DNA of 14,968 nucleotides from an uncultured Bacilli bacterium (GTDB lineage Bacteria; Bacillota_I; Bacilli_A; RF39; UBA660). Location: the NCBI GenBank assembly GCA_944364705.1, contig CALVWH010000053.1, positions 1-14,968 on the forward strand. The letters run 5' to 3'. The notes under the pieces are model-generated. The model was not told the origin of the DNA. It saw nothing but the letters and a program-made list of their open reading frames with translations, and did not search any database. Shown here piece after piece: positions 1 through 6,187 of this stretch. Position 1 is the stretch's first letter. The number at the start of each line of letters is the position of its first letter. A program made the position numbers and the translations under genes.

Positions 1-5
1 TTACT

Positions 6-1247
6 TCAATTTTTACTTGTCTTATTCGTATCATAACGTCCAATATCCTTTCCAGCAAGAAGGCCACTTAGCCATGCAAACGATAAATTATAGCCACCAC
101 AATCTCCATCAACATCTAAAAGTTCTCCAGTAAAGTAAAGACCTTGGACAAGTTTTGATTCAAGCGAAGGAATCTTTACTTCCGATAACGGTACTCCCCC
201 ACTACAAACTTGAGATTGTTCATAAGATTTGGTGTCTTTAACATCAAAAGAGAAAGAAAAAAGCATAGAAATCAACGTTTCTTTTTGAGTATCGGATAAA
301 TTTTCCCATAACAAATCTTTTGAAATGGGTGCTAATTTACAAAATAAAAAGATCAATTTATAGTTTAAAAATCCTTCAAATAGTTGTTCAATTGTTCTTC
401 CTTTTAATTTTTTTGAACGATCTTCCATCCAAGAAAATGCCTCTTTCAAAGAAGAAATCCAAGGCATAAAATTAATTTCGATTCTCTCTTTTTTTCCATC
501 CTTTAACCCTTTTGCTACATATCCACTTAAATTAAACACACAAATTCCACTAATTCCATAATTGGTAAGCTGAATTTCTCCAAATTCTTCCGCAATCTTT
601 TTTTCATTTTCAAATAAAGTTAGTTTTACATCACTACGAATGCCATTCCATAAAGAAAAATAACGTTCTTCTCCAACCAATGGTACTAAGGATGGTAAAA
701 CTGGAACGATCGAATGACCAAACGATTTCGCAAACGTATATCCATCACCTGTAGATCCCGTTTTCGGATAGGCTTTCGATCCGGTTGCCAAAACAACGAT
801 GTCTGCTTGGTATTGATGAGTTTCTGTAAAAATTTCAAATGTTTGTTTTTTTCTTATTTCTCTAACCTTTTCTTCGGTTAGAATTCGAACTCCTTGTTTT
901 TCTGCTTCAACCAATAAAGCCTCTCTTATACTTGTTGCCTGATTGGAATATGGATAGTAATAACCATTTTTAATTTTTGGAACAATTCCAATTTCTTCAA
1001 AAAAAGATAAAACTTCTTTTAAGGTTTCTTCTTTTATTAATTGAGACAAAAACTCCTTCTTTTGTGAATGAAAATGAGAAATAGACAAATCCTCATTAAA
1101 ATAGTTACATCTTCCATTTCCGGTTAACAATAATTTTTTTCCAAACCGATCATTTGCTTCTAAGATCGTAACCTTTTTCCCTGCTCTAGCAGCAAAAATA
1201 GCCGCAACGATTCCAGAGGCTCCTCCACCAATGATAAAAACTTCCAT
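6..1247 (-). CDS. BaiN/HI0933-family NAD(P)/FAD-dependent oxidoreductase
   Basis: A 413-residue flavoprotein of the HI0933/YhiN/BaiN family; members bind FAD, but the physiological substrate is mostly unknown. Seen in the sequence: an N-terminal Rossmann dinucleotide motif GGGASG (residues 7-12) with the acidic E30 at the end of the second strand, the family signature FGKKLLLTGNGRCN (about 35-48), a mid-protein VVLATGSKAYPKTGSTGDGY stretch, and the C-terminal FAD motif GELLDVDGDCGGYNLSFAW. Length is normal for the family. The ATG at 1247 sits 3 bases after the pgeF stop, and its AAGGAG ribosome site lies inside the last pgeF codons, so the two genes form one transcript. The bile-acid role of BaiN itself should not be transferred; most Bacillota carry a housekeeping copy. 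The stop TGA at 6-8 makes the gene complete. No terminator is visible before the window edge. Confidence 0.92.
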   Translation of the reverse strand: MEVFIIGGGASGIVAAIFAARAGKKVTILEANDRFGKKLLLTGNGRCNYFNEDLSISHFHSQKKEFLSQLIKEETLKEVLSFFEEIGIVPKIKNGYYYPYSNQATSIREALLVEAEKQGVRILTEEKVREIRKKQTFEIFTETHQYQADIVVLATGSKAYPKTGSTGDGYTFAKSFGHSIVPVLPSLVPLVGEERYFSLWNGIRSDVKLTLFENEKKIAEEFGEIQLTNYGISGICVFNLSGYVAKGLKDGKKERIEINFMPWISSLKEAFSWMEDRSKKLKGRTIEQLFEGFLNYKLIFLFCKLAPISKDLLWENLSDTQKETLISMLFSFSFDVKDTKSYEQSQVCSGGVPLSEVKIPSLESKLVQGLYFTGELLDVDGDCGGYNLSFAWLSGLLAGKDIGRYDTNKTSKN

Positions 1248-1250
1248 ACA

Positions 1251-2020
1251 TCAATCTCCTTTTAAACAGATAAACGCTATATTTCTTCCATTTTCTATCG
1301 GATCGCCACGATAAGAATGCATCCAATCTTTGTTACATTTGGTACAAATCGAAGAAAGACAAATATGTTCTTTTTGTAATCCCAAAGAAAGCATTTCTTT
1401 ATAATTGATTCCCATGGTATCGATAAAATACTTTTGTTTTCCATCTTTCTTATTTCCAAGTTTTATGTTTTCCATAACTTTTAGATTTTCAAACGTTTCT
1501 ACAAACAAATCTTTTACATCTTCATCCACTTCAAAACAACACGATAAAATACTAGGTCCGATCATCGCTTTGATATCTTTTGTGTTGATCCATACACTTC
1601 TTGCATCATAAGGATTGCTTTTCGAAGAATCTTCTTGATCGTTCCTTTCCACCCAGAATGAATATTTCCAATAACTTTATGAACTGGATCGTAAAGGAAA
1701 ATTGCTTGACAGTCGGCATAAGATGTAACTAATGCGACCTTGGGAATGTTTGTTAGTAATCCATCGACCGAAAGAAAAGGATCTTTTTTATTTTCTTCGG
1801 TTACCATTTTAATTACATCCGTATGTTCTTGTTTTGGTTTTACAATCTCACAAGGACAGGATAGATCTTTTGTCAATGTTTGATAAAATTTTTCTTTTGT
1901 TTCTTCTTGGATCAAACTAGAAAAATTATAAGGTTTTAAGGTAAATGCATGAATAACATGGGAATCAAAAGCATCATATTGGATCCAATGATTTTTCTTA
2001 TCCATAATTTCTTTCTTCAT
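1251..2020 (-). pseudogene. pgeF: Peptidoglycan editing factor PgeF (YfiH/YlmD family), 1-base frameshift
   Basis: YfiH/YlmD-family protein. E. coli PgeF removes L-Ser misplaced in UDP-MurNAc precursors; other members act on purine nucleosides or phenols. The ATG at 2020 is chosen because an AAAGGAG ribosome site lies just upstream; the frame stays open to 2170 but has no ribosome site there. The first frame (2020-1562, 152 residues) holds the metal triad H66 (KQEHTDV), C104 (SYADCQ) and H121 (IHSGWKGT), then ends in an out-of-frame TGA. The family continuation (KDIKAMIGPSILSCCFEV and a C-terminal SICTKCNKDWMHSYRGD) is in another frame, down to TGA at 1251. One extra A in the A4 run (1578-1581 as T on the plus strand) restores a single 256-residue protein of normal length. 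So either the gene is broken or one base was lost in sequencing. The sequence on both sides still looks well conserved, which favours a recent event or an error. Confidence 0.88.
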
Positions 2021-2106
2021 CAAATTTTCTCCTTTCTTATCTATCCTATGGCATGAACTAATGGATCCTATATTCCATTTAAATGTTTCCAATCTTAGAT
2101 GTATCC

Positions 2107-2135
2107 AGTATATCATTAGAACATCGTTTTGTAAA
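2107..2135 (-). promoter_or_regulatory. Promoter of the pgeF-oxidoreductase operon
   Basis: Minus strand: -35 TTTACA (2130-2135), a 17-base spacer, and -10 TATACT (2107-2112) preceded by TGA, giving an extended -10. Predicted transcript start is near 2100, leaving a leader of about 80 bases before the ATG at 2020. It is one of the strongest vegetative-type promoters in the window. Confidence 0.75.
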
Positions 2136-2146
2136 TAATTTACAAA
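2128..2146. promoter_or_regulatory. Perfect 9-1-9 palindrome overlapping the pgeF -35 box (candidate operator)
   Basis: Plus strand reads TTTGTAAAT A ATTTACAAA, two perfect 9-base arms around one central base. The arm at 2128-2136 contains the whole -35 hexamer (2130-2135), so a bound protein would block RNA polymerase. The inner part, TGTAAAT-N-ATTTACA, has the 7-1-7 geometry and the AAT-N-ATT core shared by Fur-family boxes (Fur, PerR, Zur). Assigning it to that family is inference; no regulator gene of that family lies in the window. Confidence 0.6.
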
Positions 2147-2194
2147 CAAATGTTCATTAAAACATTTCATAAAAAATTAAAGGAAAACAACAAG

Positions 2195-3370
2195 TTAATT
2201 TTTCTTCATAATACTAAGAGTCTGAGTAAAGACATCGTCACAAATCATCGTTTCCATATGAAATCTTTTTTCATTTTTCACAATTTTTTTTACAAGCGAA
2301 AGTCCATATCCATGTCCCTTTCCCTTGGTACTATATCCAGGTTTCCCTAAAAAGTTAAGATGAATGGTATCCTCAAACGTATTGGCAATTTGAAAATTTA
2401 GTTTTTGATCATCATAATAAATATAAATATTTATATTTTTATTGTTTGTTTTTTCAGTTGCTTCGATCGCATTATCGAAAAAAACACCAAGAATTCTTGC
2501 TAAATTATGTTCAAACTCTTTACTTTCTTTCTTTGTTTTTCGAATCATTGGATCAACTTCGAAATGAGTAACAATTTCATGTTCTTGACAAAATTTTAAT
2601 TTTGCATAAAATAATCCTCTTAAAAAAACATACGGAATTTTTTCCACTTCTTTGACAAGTTCAAAAGAAATCGATTCCTGTTCCTGCAAAAGTTGATTAA
2701 TAAACGCTAAAGCTTGTTTATCTTTAGAAATCATTCCTCGTAAAGATAACAAGAAATTTTTATTTTCATGTTGTTCGATTCGAAAATCCTCCATATATTT
2801 TTCGCATAATTTTGTATATTCTTCCATTTGATGGTAAGCATCCTTTAATTGTTCATTTTTTTCACGTTCTTTAAAAAAGATAAAAACAAAAACAAAAAAG
2901 AAAATCCAAAAAATAGGAAGTAACCAATTTTGAAATTCGGTAAAAAAGAAAACAGAAAAAAGGAAGAGAGAAAATATAATAAAGAAATCGATATTTTTTT
3001 TATTTTGTAAAAGTTTCCAAAAAGATAAGAACGGTTTCGTATGAATAAGAAGATAAGAAAAAAGTAAGGAAAGATAACCAAGGTAAGGAACTTTTAAGAA
3101 AAATAACACACAAATAATTTCTAGAAAACACATAACCAAATTACTAACAAGGAAAGCGAATAAAAATTTTTTTGTATCGTTTGGCAAAAATAATAGATAT
3201 AAAAGACAAAAGAAATAAAAAAGACGAATGGGTGTTGGTAAATAAATTCCCATAAAAGAAAGCAAAGTAAAAAGGAAAACTTTAAAGAATGGTTTTCTTG
3301 TATTCAATAAAAAAGATTCATGAAAAACAAAAGTTAAAAAAGTAGCAAACGTAAGAAGTATGGTTTCCAT
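2195..3370 (-). CDS. GHKL-type (AgrC-like) sensor histidine kinase
   Basis: A 391-residue membrane sensor kinase. Residues 1-167 are nearly all hydrophobic with about five or six predicted membrane segments, and there is no large extracellular domain. A basic and acidic linker follows, then the dimerisation region with the candidate phospho-acceptor H201 (IEQHENKNFLLSLRG). The ATP-binding domain has an N-box LGVFFDNAIEAT (294-305) and a G-box KGHGYGLSLV (351-360), which are hallmarks of the GHKL/HATPase_c_5 kinases found with AgrC and other peptide sensors. The ATG at 3370 follows an AGGAGGG ribosome site; the in-frame TTG three bases earlier is less likely. It starts 12 bases after the stop of the response regulator, so the two are co-transcribed. 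No AgrB or AgrD-like gene is beside it, so the signal is unknown. No clear terminator hairpin follows the stop. Confidence 0.88.
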   Translation of the reverse strand: METILLTFATFLTFVFHESFLLNTRKPFFKVFLFTLLSFMGIYLPTPIRLFYFFCLLYLLFLPNDTKKFLFAFLVSNLVMCFLEIICVLFFLKVPYLGYLSLLFSYLLIHTKPFLSFWKLLQNKKNIDFFIIFSLFLFSVFFFTEFQNWLLPIFWIFFFVFVFIFFKEREKNEQLKDAYHQMEEYTKLCEKYMEDFRIEQHENKNFLLSLRGMISKDKQALAFINQLLQEQESISFELVKEVEKIPYVFLRGLFYAKLKFCQEHEIVTHFEVDPMIRKTKKESKEFEHNLARILGVFFDNAIEATEKTNNKNINIYIYYDDQKLNFQIANTFEDTIHLNFLGKPGYSTKGKGHGYGLSLVKKIVKNEKRFHMETMICDDVFTQTLSIMKKN

Positions 3371-3382
3371 CAAAAAGCCCTC

Positions 3383-4107
3383 CTATTTTATTTTCTTTTT
3401 ATTAAAATAACGTTTCATCAACGATCGAAAAAAGAACATTGTCAATTTATTCATCGGTTTTTGGTATTTTTTTTGACCACTCCATCTTTTAATATCGGAA
3501 GATGGAACGAGAAACCAATTTTCTAATTCTTCGGACGGAATATGAAAAATTTCTACCATATCGACAATGAATTGTTTTCCTCCGTCTTCTAATTTTCTTT
3601 TTTTCTTTGGATTGCGAAAATAGATGGTTTGATTTTCTTTTACTTGAAAGGAATAGTCTCCCGTTGGCCAAAAAGTTGTTTTTCTTTTATCACAATAAAA
3701 AGCAATCTGATCGATTTCGACTTTTTCTATATGAAATTGGTGCAAATAATCTTGTAAACTCTGATATAAGTTTTTTACTACATCCATATTTTTTCTACAG
3801 AAAAAAAGATAAGGATCCGTATGACAAGCACTATACATTTTACCATCTATCGTAAAAACAATAATCTTCGCATGTTTATTTTGTTTTTTTATTTTTCGAA
3901 CAATCCACCCAAAGGAGTCTTGGATCGATGAAAAATCTAAGAAAAAAAGATCGTAAGAAAGATTACAAGTGTTTTCTATCGTTTTTTTAAAGGTTTGGAA
4001 ATTATATATTTTTTGATCAAAAAAAGATGATTTGGAAAACAAGAACAAACATATAAGATTTGTTTTTGAAGTACATAATCTTCGGTTACAATAATTCCAG
4101 AATACAT
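3383..4107 (-). pseudogene. Response regulator with unusual output domain, 1-base frameshift
   Basis: The ATG at 4107 has a good ribosome site (AGAGGTGA) and begins a receiver domain: MYSGIIVTED, with acidic pair E9/D10. That frame stops at 3976 after 43 residues. The rest of the receiver is in the next frame: phospho-acceptor Asp in SYDLFFLDF, the Thr in IIVFTIDG and the Lys in FFCRKNM. One extra base in the seven-base homopolymer at 4019-4025 (A on plus, T in the message) would join both into a 241-residue protein. The roughly 115 residues after the receiver are lysine-rich. Two stretches (EIDQIAFYCDKRKTTF and NWFLVPSSDIKRWSG) faintly recall LytTR DNA-binding strands, but I cannot assign them. 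It is upstream of, and nearly touching, the GHKL kinase, its expected partner. Either the gene is genuinely broken, or an indel error is present; transcriptional slippage on seven bases would be unusually short. Confidence 0.78.
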
Positions 4108-4128
4108 AATTTCACCTCTATTTTTATT

Positions 4129-4137
4129 AGTATATCA
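4129..4137 (-). promoter_or_regulatory. Extended -10 promoter of the response regulator-kinase operon
   Basis: Minus strand TATG-A-TATACT, with -10 TATACT at 4129-4134 and the TGA extension at 4135-4137. A convincing -35 is not visible; the region is T-rich because it follows the murE terminator. It lies 22 bases upstream of the ATG at 4107. Confidence 0.6.
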
Positions 4138-4150
4138 TACTTGAAGAAAC

Positions 4151-4194
4151 AAAAAAACTAAGAATTTGGAAAAGAAATAAATTCTTAGTTTTTT
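4151..4194 (-). terminator. Intrinsic terminator of murE
   Basis: A 16-base perfect inverted repeat: the message's first arm is 4194-4179, the loop 4178-4168 (11 bases) and the second arm 4167-4152, followed by T residues. The murE stop codon (4187-4185) lies inside the first arm. This is the strongest hairpin in the window. Confidence 0.85.
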
Positions 4195-5603
4195 CTTTCT
4201 TTTAAGATTTCGAAAACAACTTCTTTATCCTTGAAAGGATATTTTTTTCCTTGAATTTCTTGATAAGTTTCGTTTCCTTTTCCTAAGATTAATAAAATAT
4301 CTTCTTGATTTAATTTCGAAATTCCTTCCCGAATGGCTTCTTTTCGATCATAAATTACTTTATAATTTTGTTTTGTTACTTCCAGAAGCATTTCTTCGAT
4401 AATTTTTTTTGGATCTTCGTCTCTGGGATTATCGTTTGTAAAAAAAACAAAATCGCTATGTTCGGAAGCTATTTTTCCCATCATTTTTCGTTTGGTAATT
4501 TCTTGATTTCCACCACATCCAAGAATCGTATACAGTTTGTTTTTCTTTTGTTTTTCTACGGTTTCCAAAACTTTTTGAACTGCTCCTGGTTTATGGGCAT
4601 AATCGATAAAAATAAGATTGGTTTGATTGATAATTGCTTCCATTCTACCGGGCGGTGTTTTTAGATTTGTGGTAAATTCAATTAGATTGCCCATTGGAAA
4701 GTGAAGAGCATCTAAAATTAGAAGGCTCATCAAATAATTATAAGCATTATAATCTCCAAAAAAAGGAAGGGTAACGTCATAGATTTTTTCTTTATAGGAA
4801 AAGGTAAGCAAACTTCCTTCGATTTCGGTTTTATAATCGATTATTTTCGCATTTTTTCCATGTTTTCCAAAGAAAATATTTTGATTTCCTTCTTTTATAA
4901 AATGGGAAGCATAAAAGTCGTCCTCATTAATTACGGCAATTTTATCGTTTCGTAAATAGGTAAATAGTTTTTGTTTTTCTTTGACATAGTTTTCCATGGT
5001 TTTATGATAATCCATATGTTCTCTGGAAAGGTTTGTAAATCCTACTGCATCAAATTTTAATTGATAAATTCGGTCAAAGGCTAATGCATGACTACTAACT
5101 TCCATGACAACATATTCACATCCTGCTTTTTTCGCTTCGATGCATAAAGCATACATTTCATCAACGGTTGGAGTGGTATTGGCTAAATCTTTTATTTTTT
5201 CGTCAATATAAAATCCTAAGGTACCAATATAAGCAACTTTTTTTTGAAATTGTTTTAAAAATTGATATAGGAAATAACAAGTAGTTGTCTTTCCACTTGT
5301 TCCAGTAATTCCAATCAGTTTTAAATCTTTTATTTGTGGATAATAGGTTTGATAACAATATTCTTTTAAATATTTTTGTGTATCTGGTACGATGATTGTT
5401 TTTACGGAATAGTTTCCATGTTCACAGATGACTGTTTTTGCACCTTTTTGGATGGCATCTTCAATATATTGATGCCCATCATGACAAGGCATTTTTAAGG
5501 CAATAAAGGTATCGCCTTCTTTTATTTTTCTTGAATCACTAATTAGCATAGGATCACCACTTTTCATTTTATTATATGAAAATAAAAAAAAATGGTTTCC
5601 CAT
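4185..5603 (-). CDS. murE: UDP-MurNAc-tripeptide synthetase MurE, DAP-type motif
   Basis: Cytoplasmic Mur ligase adding the third stem residue to UDP-MurNAc-L-Ala-D-Glu with ATP. Domains: short N-terminal UDP-binding part with SDSRKIKEGD (about 22-31), P-loop GTSGKTTT (101-108), NTTPT (142-146), carbamylated-Lys region ENYVKEKQKLF (K210 likely), and a C-terminal domain with GCGG (362-365), DNPR (391-394) and GKGNE (441-445). DNPR marks meso-diaminopimelate enzymes; Lys enzymes differ there. Odd points: the Arg of the usual GDRD is Q367 here, and the His of GKGHE is Asn. Three starts are possible: the ATG at 5603 overlaps the preceding stop as TAATG (coupling), 5567, or 5549 after GTGGTGAT. 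I keep 5603 because 5549 would begin right at the conserved DSR strand. The N terminus is short for the family either way. A co-transcribed XRE gene lies directly upstream. Confidence 0.9.
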   Translation of the reverse strand: MGNHFFLFSYNKMKSGDPMLISDSRKIKEGDTFIALKMPCHDGHQYIEDAIQKGAKTVICEHGNYSVKTIIVPDTQKYLKEYCYQTYYPQIKDLKLIGITGTSGKTTTCYFLYQFLKQFQKKVAYIGTLGFYIDEKIKDLANTTPTVDEMYALCIEAKKAGCEYVVMEVSSHALAFDRIYQLKFDAVGFTNLSREHMDYHKTMENYVKEKQKLFTYLRNDKIAVINEDDFYASHFIKEGNQNIFFGKHGKNAKIIDYKTEIEGSLLTFSYKEKIYDVTLPFFGDYNAYNYLMSLLILDALHFPMGNLIEFTTNLKTPPGRMEAIINQTNLIFIDYAHKPGAVQKVLETVEKQKKNKLYTILGCGGNQEITKRKMMGKIASEHSDFVFFTNDNPRDEDPKKIIEEMLLEVTKQNYKVIYDRKEAIREGISKLNQEDILLILGKGNETYQEIQGKKYPFKDKEVVFEILKERKN

Positions 5604-5794
5604 TATAAAAATAGTTCATCTGGTTTTTTCCCAAAATAGTTTGCGATTTTAATTGCCATATCATAATAAAGTCTTTTTTTCTTTTTTTCAATTTGGGAAT
5701 AATAAGAAGAGGTAACGTTTAAATATTCTCCCATTTCTTTTAAGGTTATTTTTTTTGCTTTTCTTAACCGAACTAGTTTATCTGTTGAATACAT
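5603..5794 (-). CDS. Small XRE-family HTH regulator, coupled to murE
   Basis: A 63-residue protein that is essentially one Cro/C1-type helix-turn-helix: RLRKAKKITLKEMGEYL, then NVTSSYYSQIEKKKKRLYYD, ending KIANYFGKKPDELFL. The ATG at 5794 is preferred because AGGTGAT precedes it; an in-frame ATG at 5812 falls within the promoter -10 region. Its stop overlaps the murE ATG by one base (TAATG), so murE translation may depend on this gene being translated. A near-consensus promoter lies just upstream. Pairing of an XRE protein with murE is not a standard arrangement I recognise. It may repress its own promoter and hence tune murE, but the target is inference. Confidence 0.85.
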   Translation of the reverse strand: MYSTDKLVRLRKAKKITLKEMGEYLNVTSSYYSQIEKKKKRLYYDMAIKIANYFGKKPDELFL

Positions 5795-5810
5795 TTTATC
5801 ACCTAAACAC

Positions 5811-5839
5811 ATTATACAATGTTATGGACTATTTGTCTA
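5811..5839 (-). promoter_or_regulatory. Promoter of the XRE-murE operon
   Basis: Minus strand: -35 TAGACA (5834-5839), a 17-base spacer, and -10 TATAAT (5811-5816). The leader is about 10 bases and carries the ribosome site. It lies in the 95-base gap between two divergent XRE genes. Confidence 0.78.
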
Positions 5840-5873
5840 TAAAATTCATTTCTTTTCTGTGAGACAATAATAT
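5833..5873 (+). promoter_or_regulatory. Weak rightward promoter and candidate operator between the XRE genes
   Basis: Plus strand: -35 TTCATT (5845-5850), a 17-base spacer and -10 TAATAT (5868-5873), a poor match. Inverted half-sites TTGTCT (5833-5838) and AGACAA (5862-5867) flank it; the first lies on the leftward -35 box and the second abuts the rightward -10. This would suit a small XRE dimer controlling both genes. The half-sites are only six bases, so chance is possible. Confidence 0.35.
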
Positions 5874-5889
5874 AAACGAGGTGAAGAAA

Positions 5890-6150
5890 ATGACCAATAG
5901 CAAAAAAGACGATATTTACAATATTATTGGTAAGAATATCAAAAAATATCGAAAGCGTGAAGGAATAACGCAAAGAAAATTGGCTGAAAATTTATTGCTT
6001 AGTGATAGTTTTATTGCCAAGTTAGAATCGGTCACGCCTCAAACGATATCAATTGATACTTTGTTACTAATAGCAAACGAATTAAATGAACCAATTGTTA
6101 GTTTTTTTGATGAATCTGTCATGGAGGAAAGTCAAAAAAAAGACAAATAA
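5890..6150 (+). CDS. XRE-family HTH regulator
   Basis: An 86-residue cytoplasmic DNA-binding protein. After a polar 10-residue start it holds a Cro/C1-type helix-turn-helix: IGKNIKKYRKREGITQRKLA (13-32), the recognition region LLSDSFIAKLESVTPQTISI (37-56), and the closing helices TLLLIANELNEPIVSFFDE. The tail is short and charged. The ATG at 5890 follows GAGGTGAA; a GTG nine bases upstream is part of that ribosome site and is unlikely to be the start. It is transcribed away from the other XRE gene and murE, and ends at a hairpin shared with the end of typA. It resembles SinR-like or phage-type small regulators. No phage genes lie nearby, and its target is unknown. Confidence 0.88.
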   Translation: MTNSKKDDIYNIIGKNIKKYRKREGITQRKLAENLLLSDSFIAKLESVTPQTISIDTLLLIANELNEPIVSFFDESVMEESQKKDK

Positions 6151-6165
6151 TACATTACTTGTCTT

Positions 6166-6187
6166 AAAAGCTTTTAAAGCTTTTTTT
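6166..6187 (+). terminator. Hairpin terminator between convergent XRE gene and typA
   Basis: AAAAGCTT (6166-6173), loop TTA, AAGCTTTT (6177-6184), followed by T to 6187 on the plus strand. The minus strand has a shorter T run after the stem, so termination of typA here is weaker or absent. The stem is AT-rich, so strength is moderate. The typA stop (6186-6188) touches it. Confidence 0.6.

Noticed and set aside
1570..1590. Programmed -1 frameshift in pgeF
   Set aside because: The site does not fit the X-XXY-YYZ slippery heptamer, and no downstream pseudoknot or strong stem was seen; PgeF is not known to be recoded.
2128..2146. Rex (NADH-sensing) binding site
   Set aside because: The outer TTGT/ACAA resemble Rex, but Rex sites are 18 bases with an even centre; this palindrome has an odd, single-base centre.
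2021..2170. Longer pgeF start at 2170
   Set aside because: The frame is open, but this would place the start upstream of the predicted transcript start (about 2100), has no ribosome site and adds residues unlike the family; AAAGGAG points to 2020.
2021..2194. Riboswitch or attenuator in the pgeF leader
   Set aside because: The roughly 80-base leader shows no conserved riboswitch motif and no hairpin followed by a T run.
1993..2350. Plus-strand reading frames across the minus-strand genes (for example 1405-1611, 2150-2350, 3607-3855, 11993-12379)
   Set aside because: They lie antisense to conserved genes, lack ribosome sites and encode low-complexity Phe/Ser/Lys-rich sequences typical of AT-rich antisense frames.
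4046..4048. TTG start for the response regulator at 4048
   Set aside because: No ribosome site ahead, and the resulting protein would lack the first strand and acidic pair of the receiver, which are found upstream in another frame behind a good ribosome site.
5603..6150. The XRE pair as toxin-antitoxin or phage immunity module
   Set aside because: Neither partner has a toxin domain, both are DNA-binding proteins, and there are no integrase or phage genes nearby.
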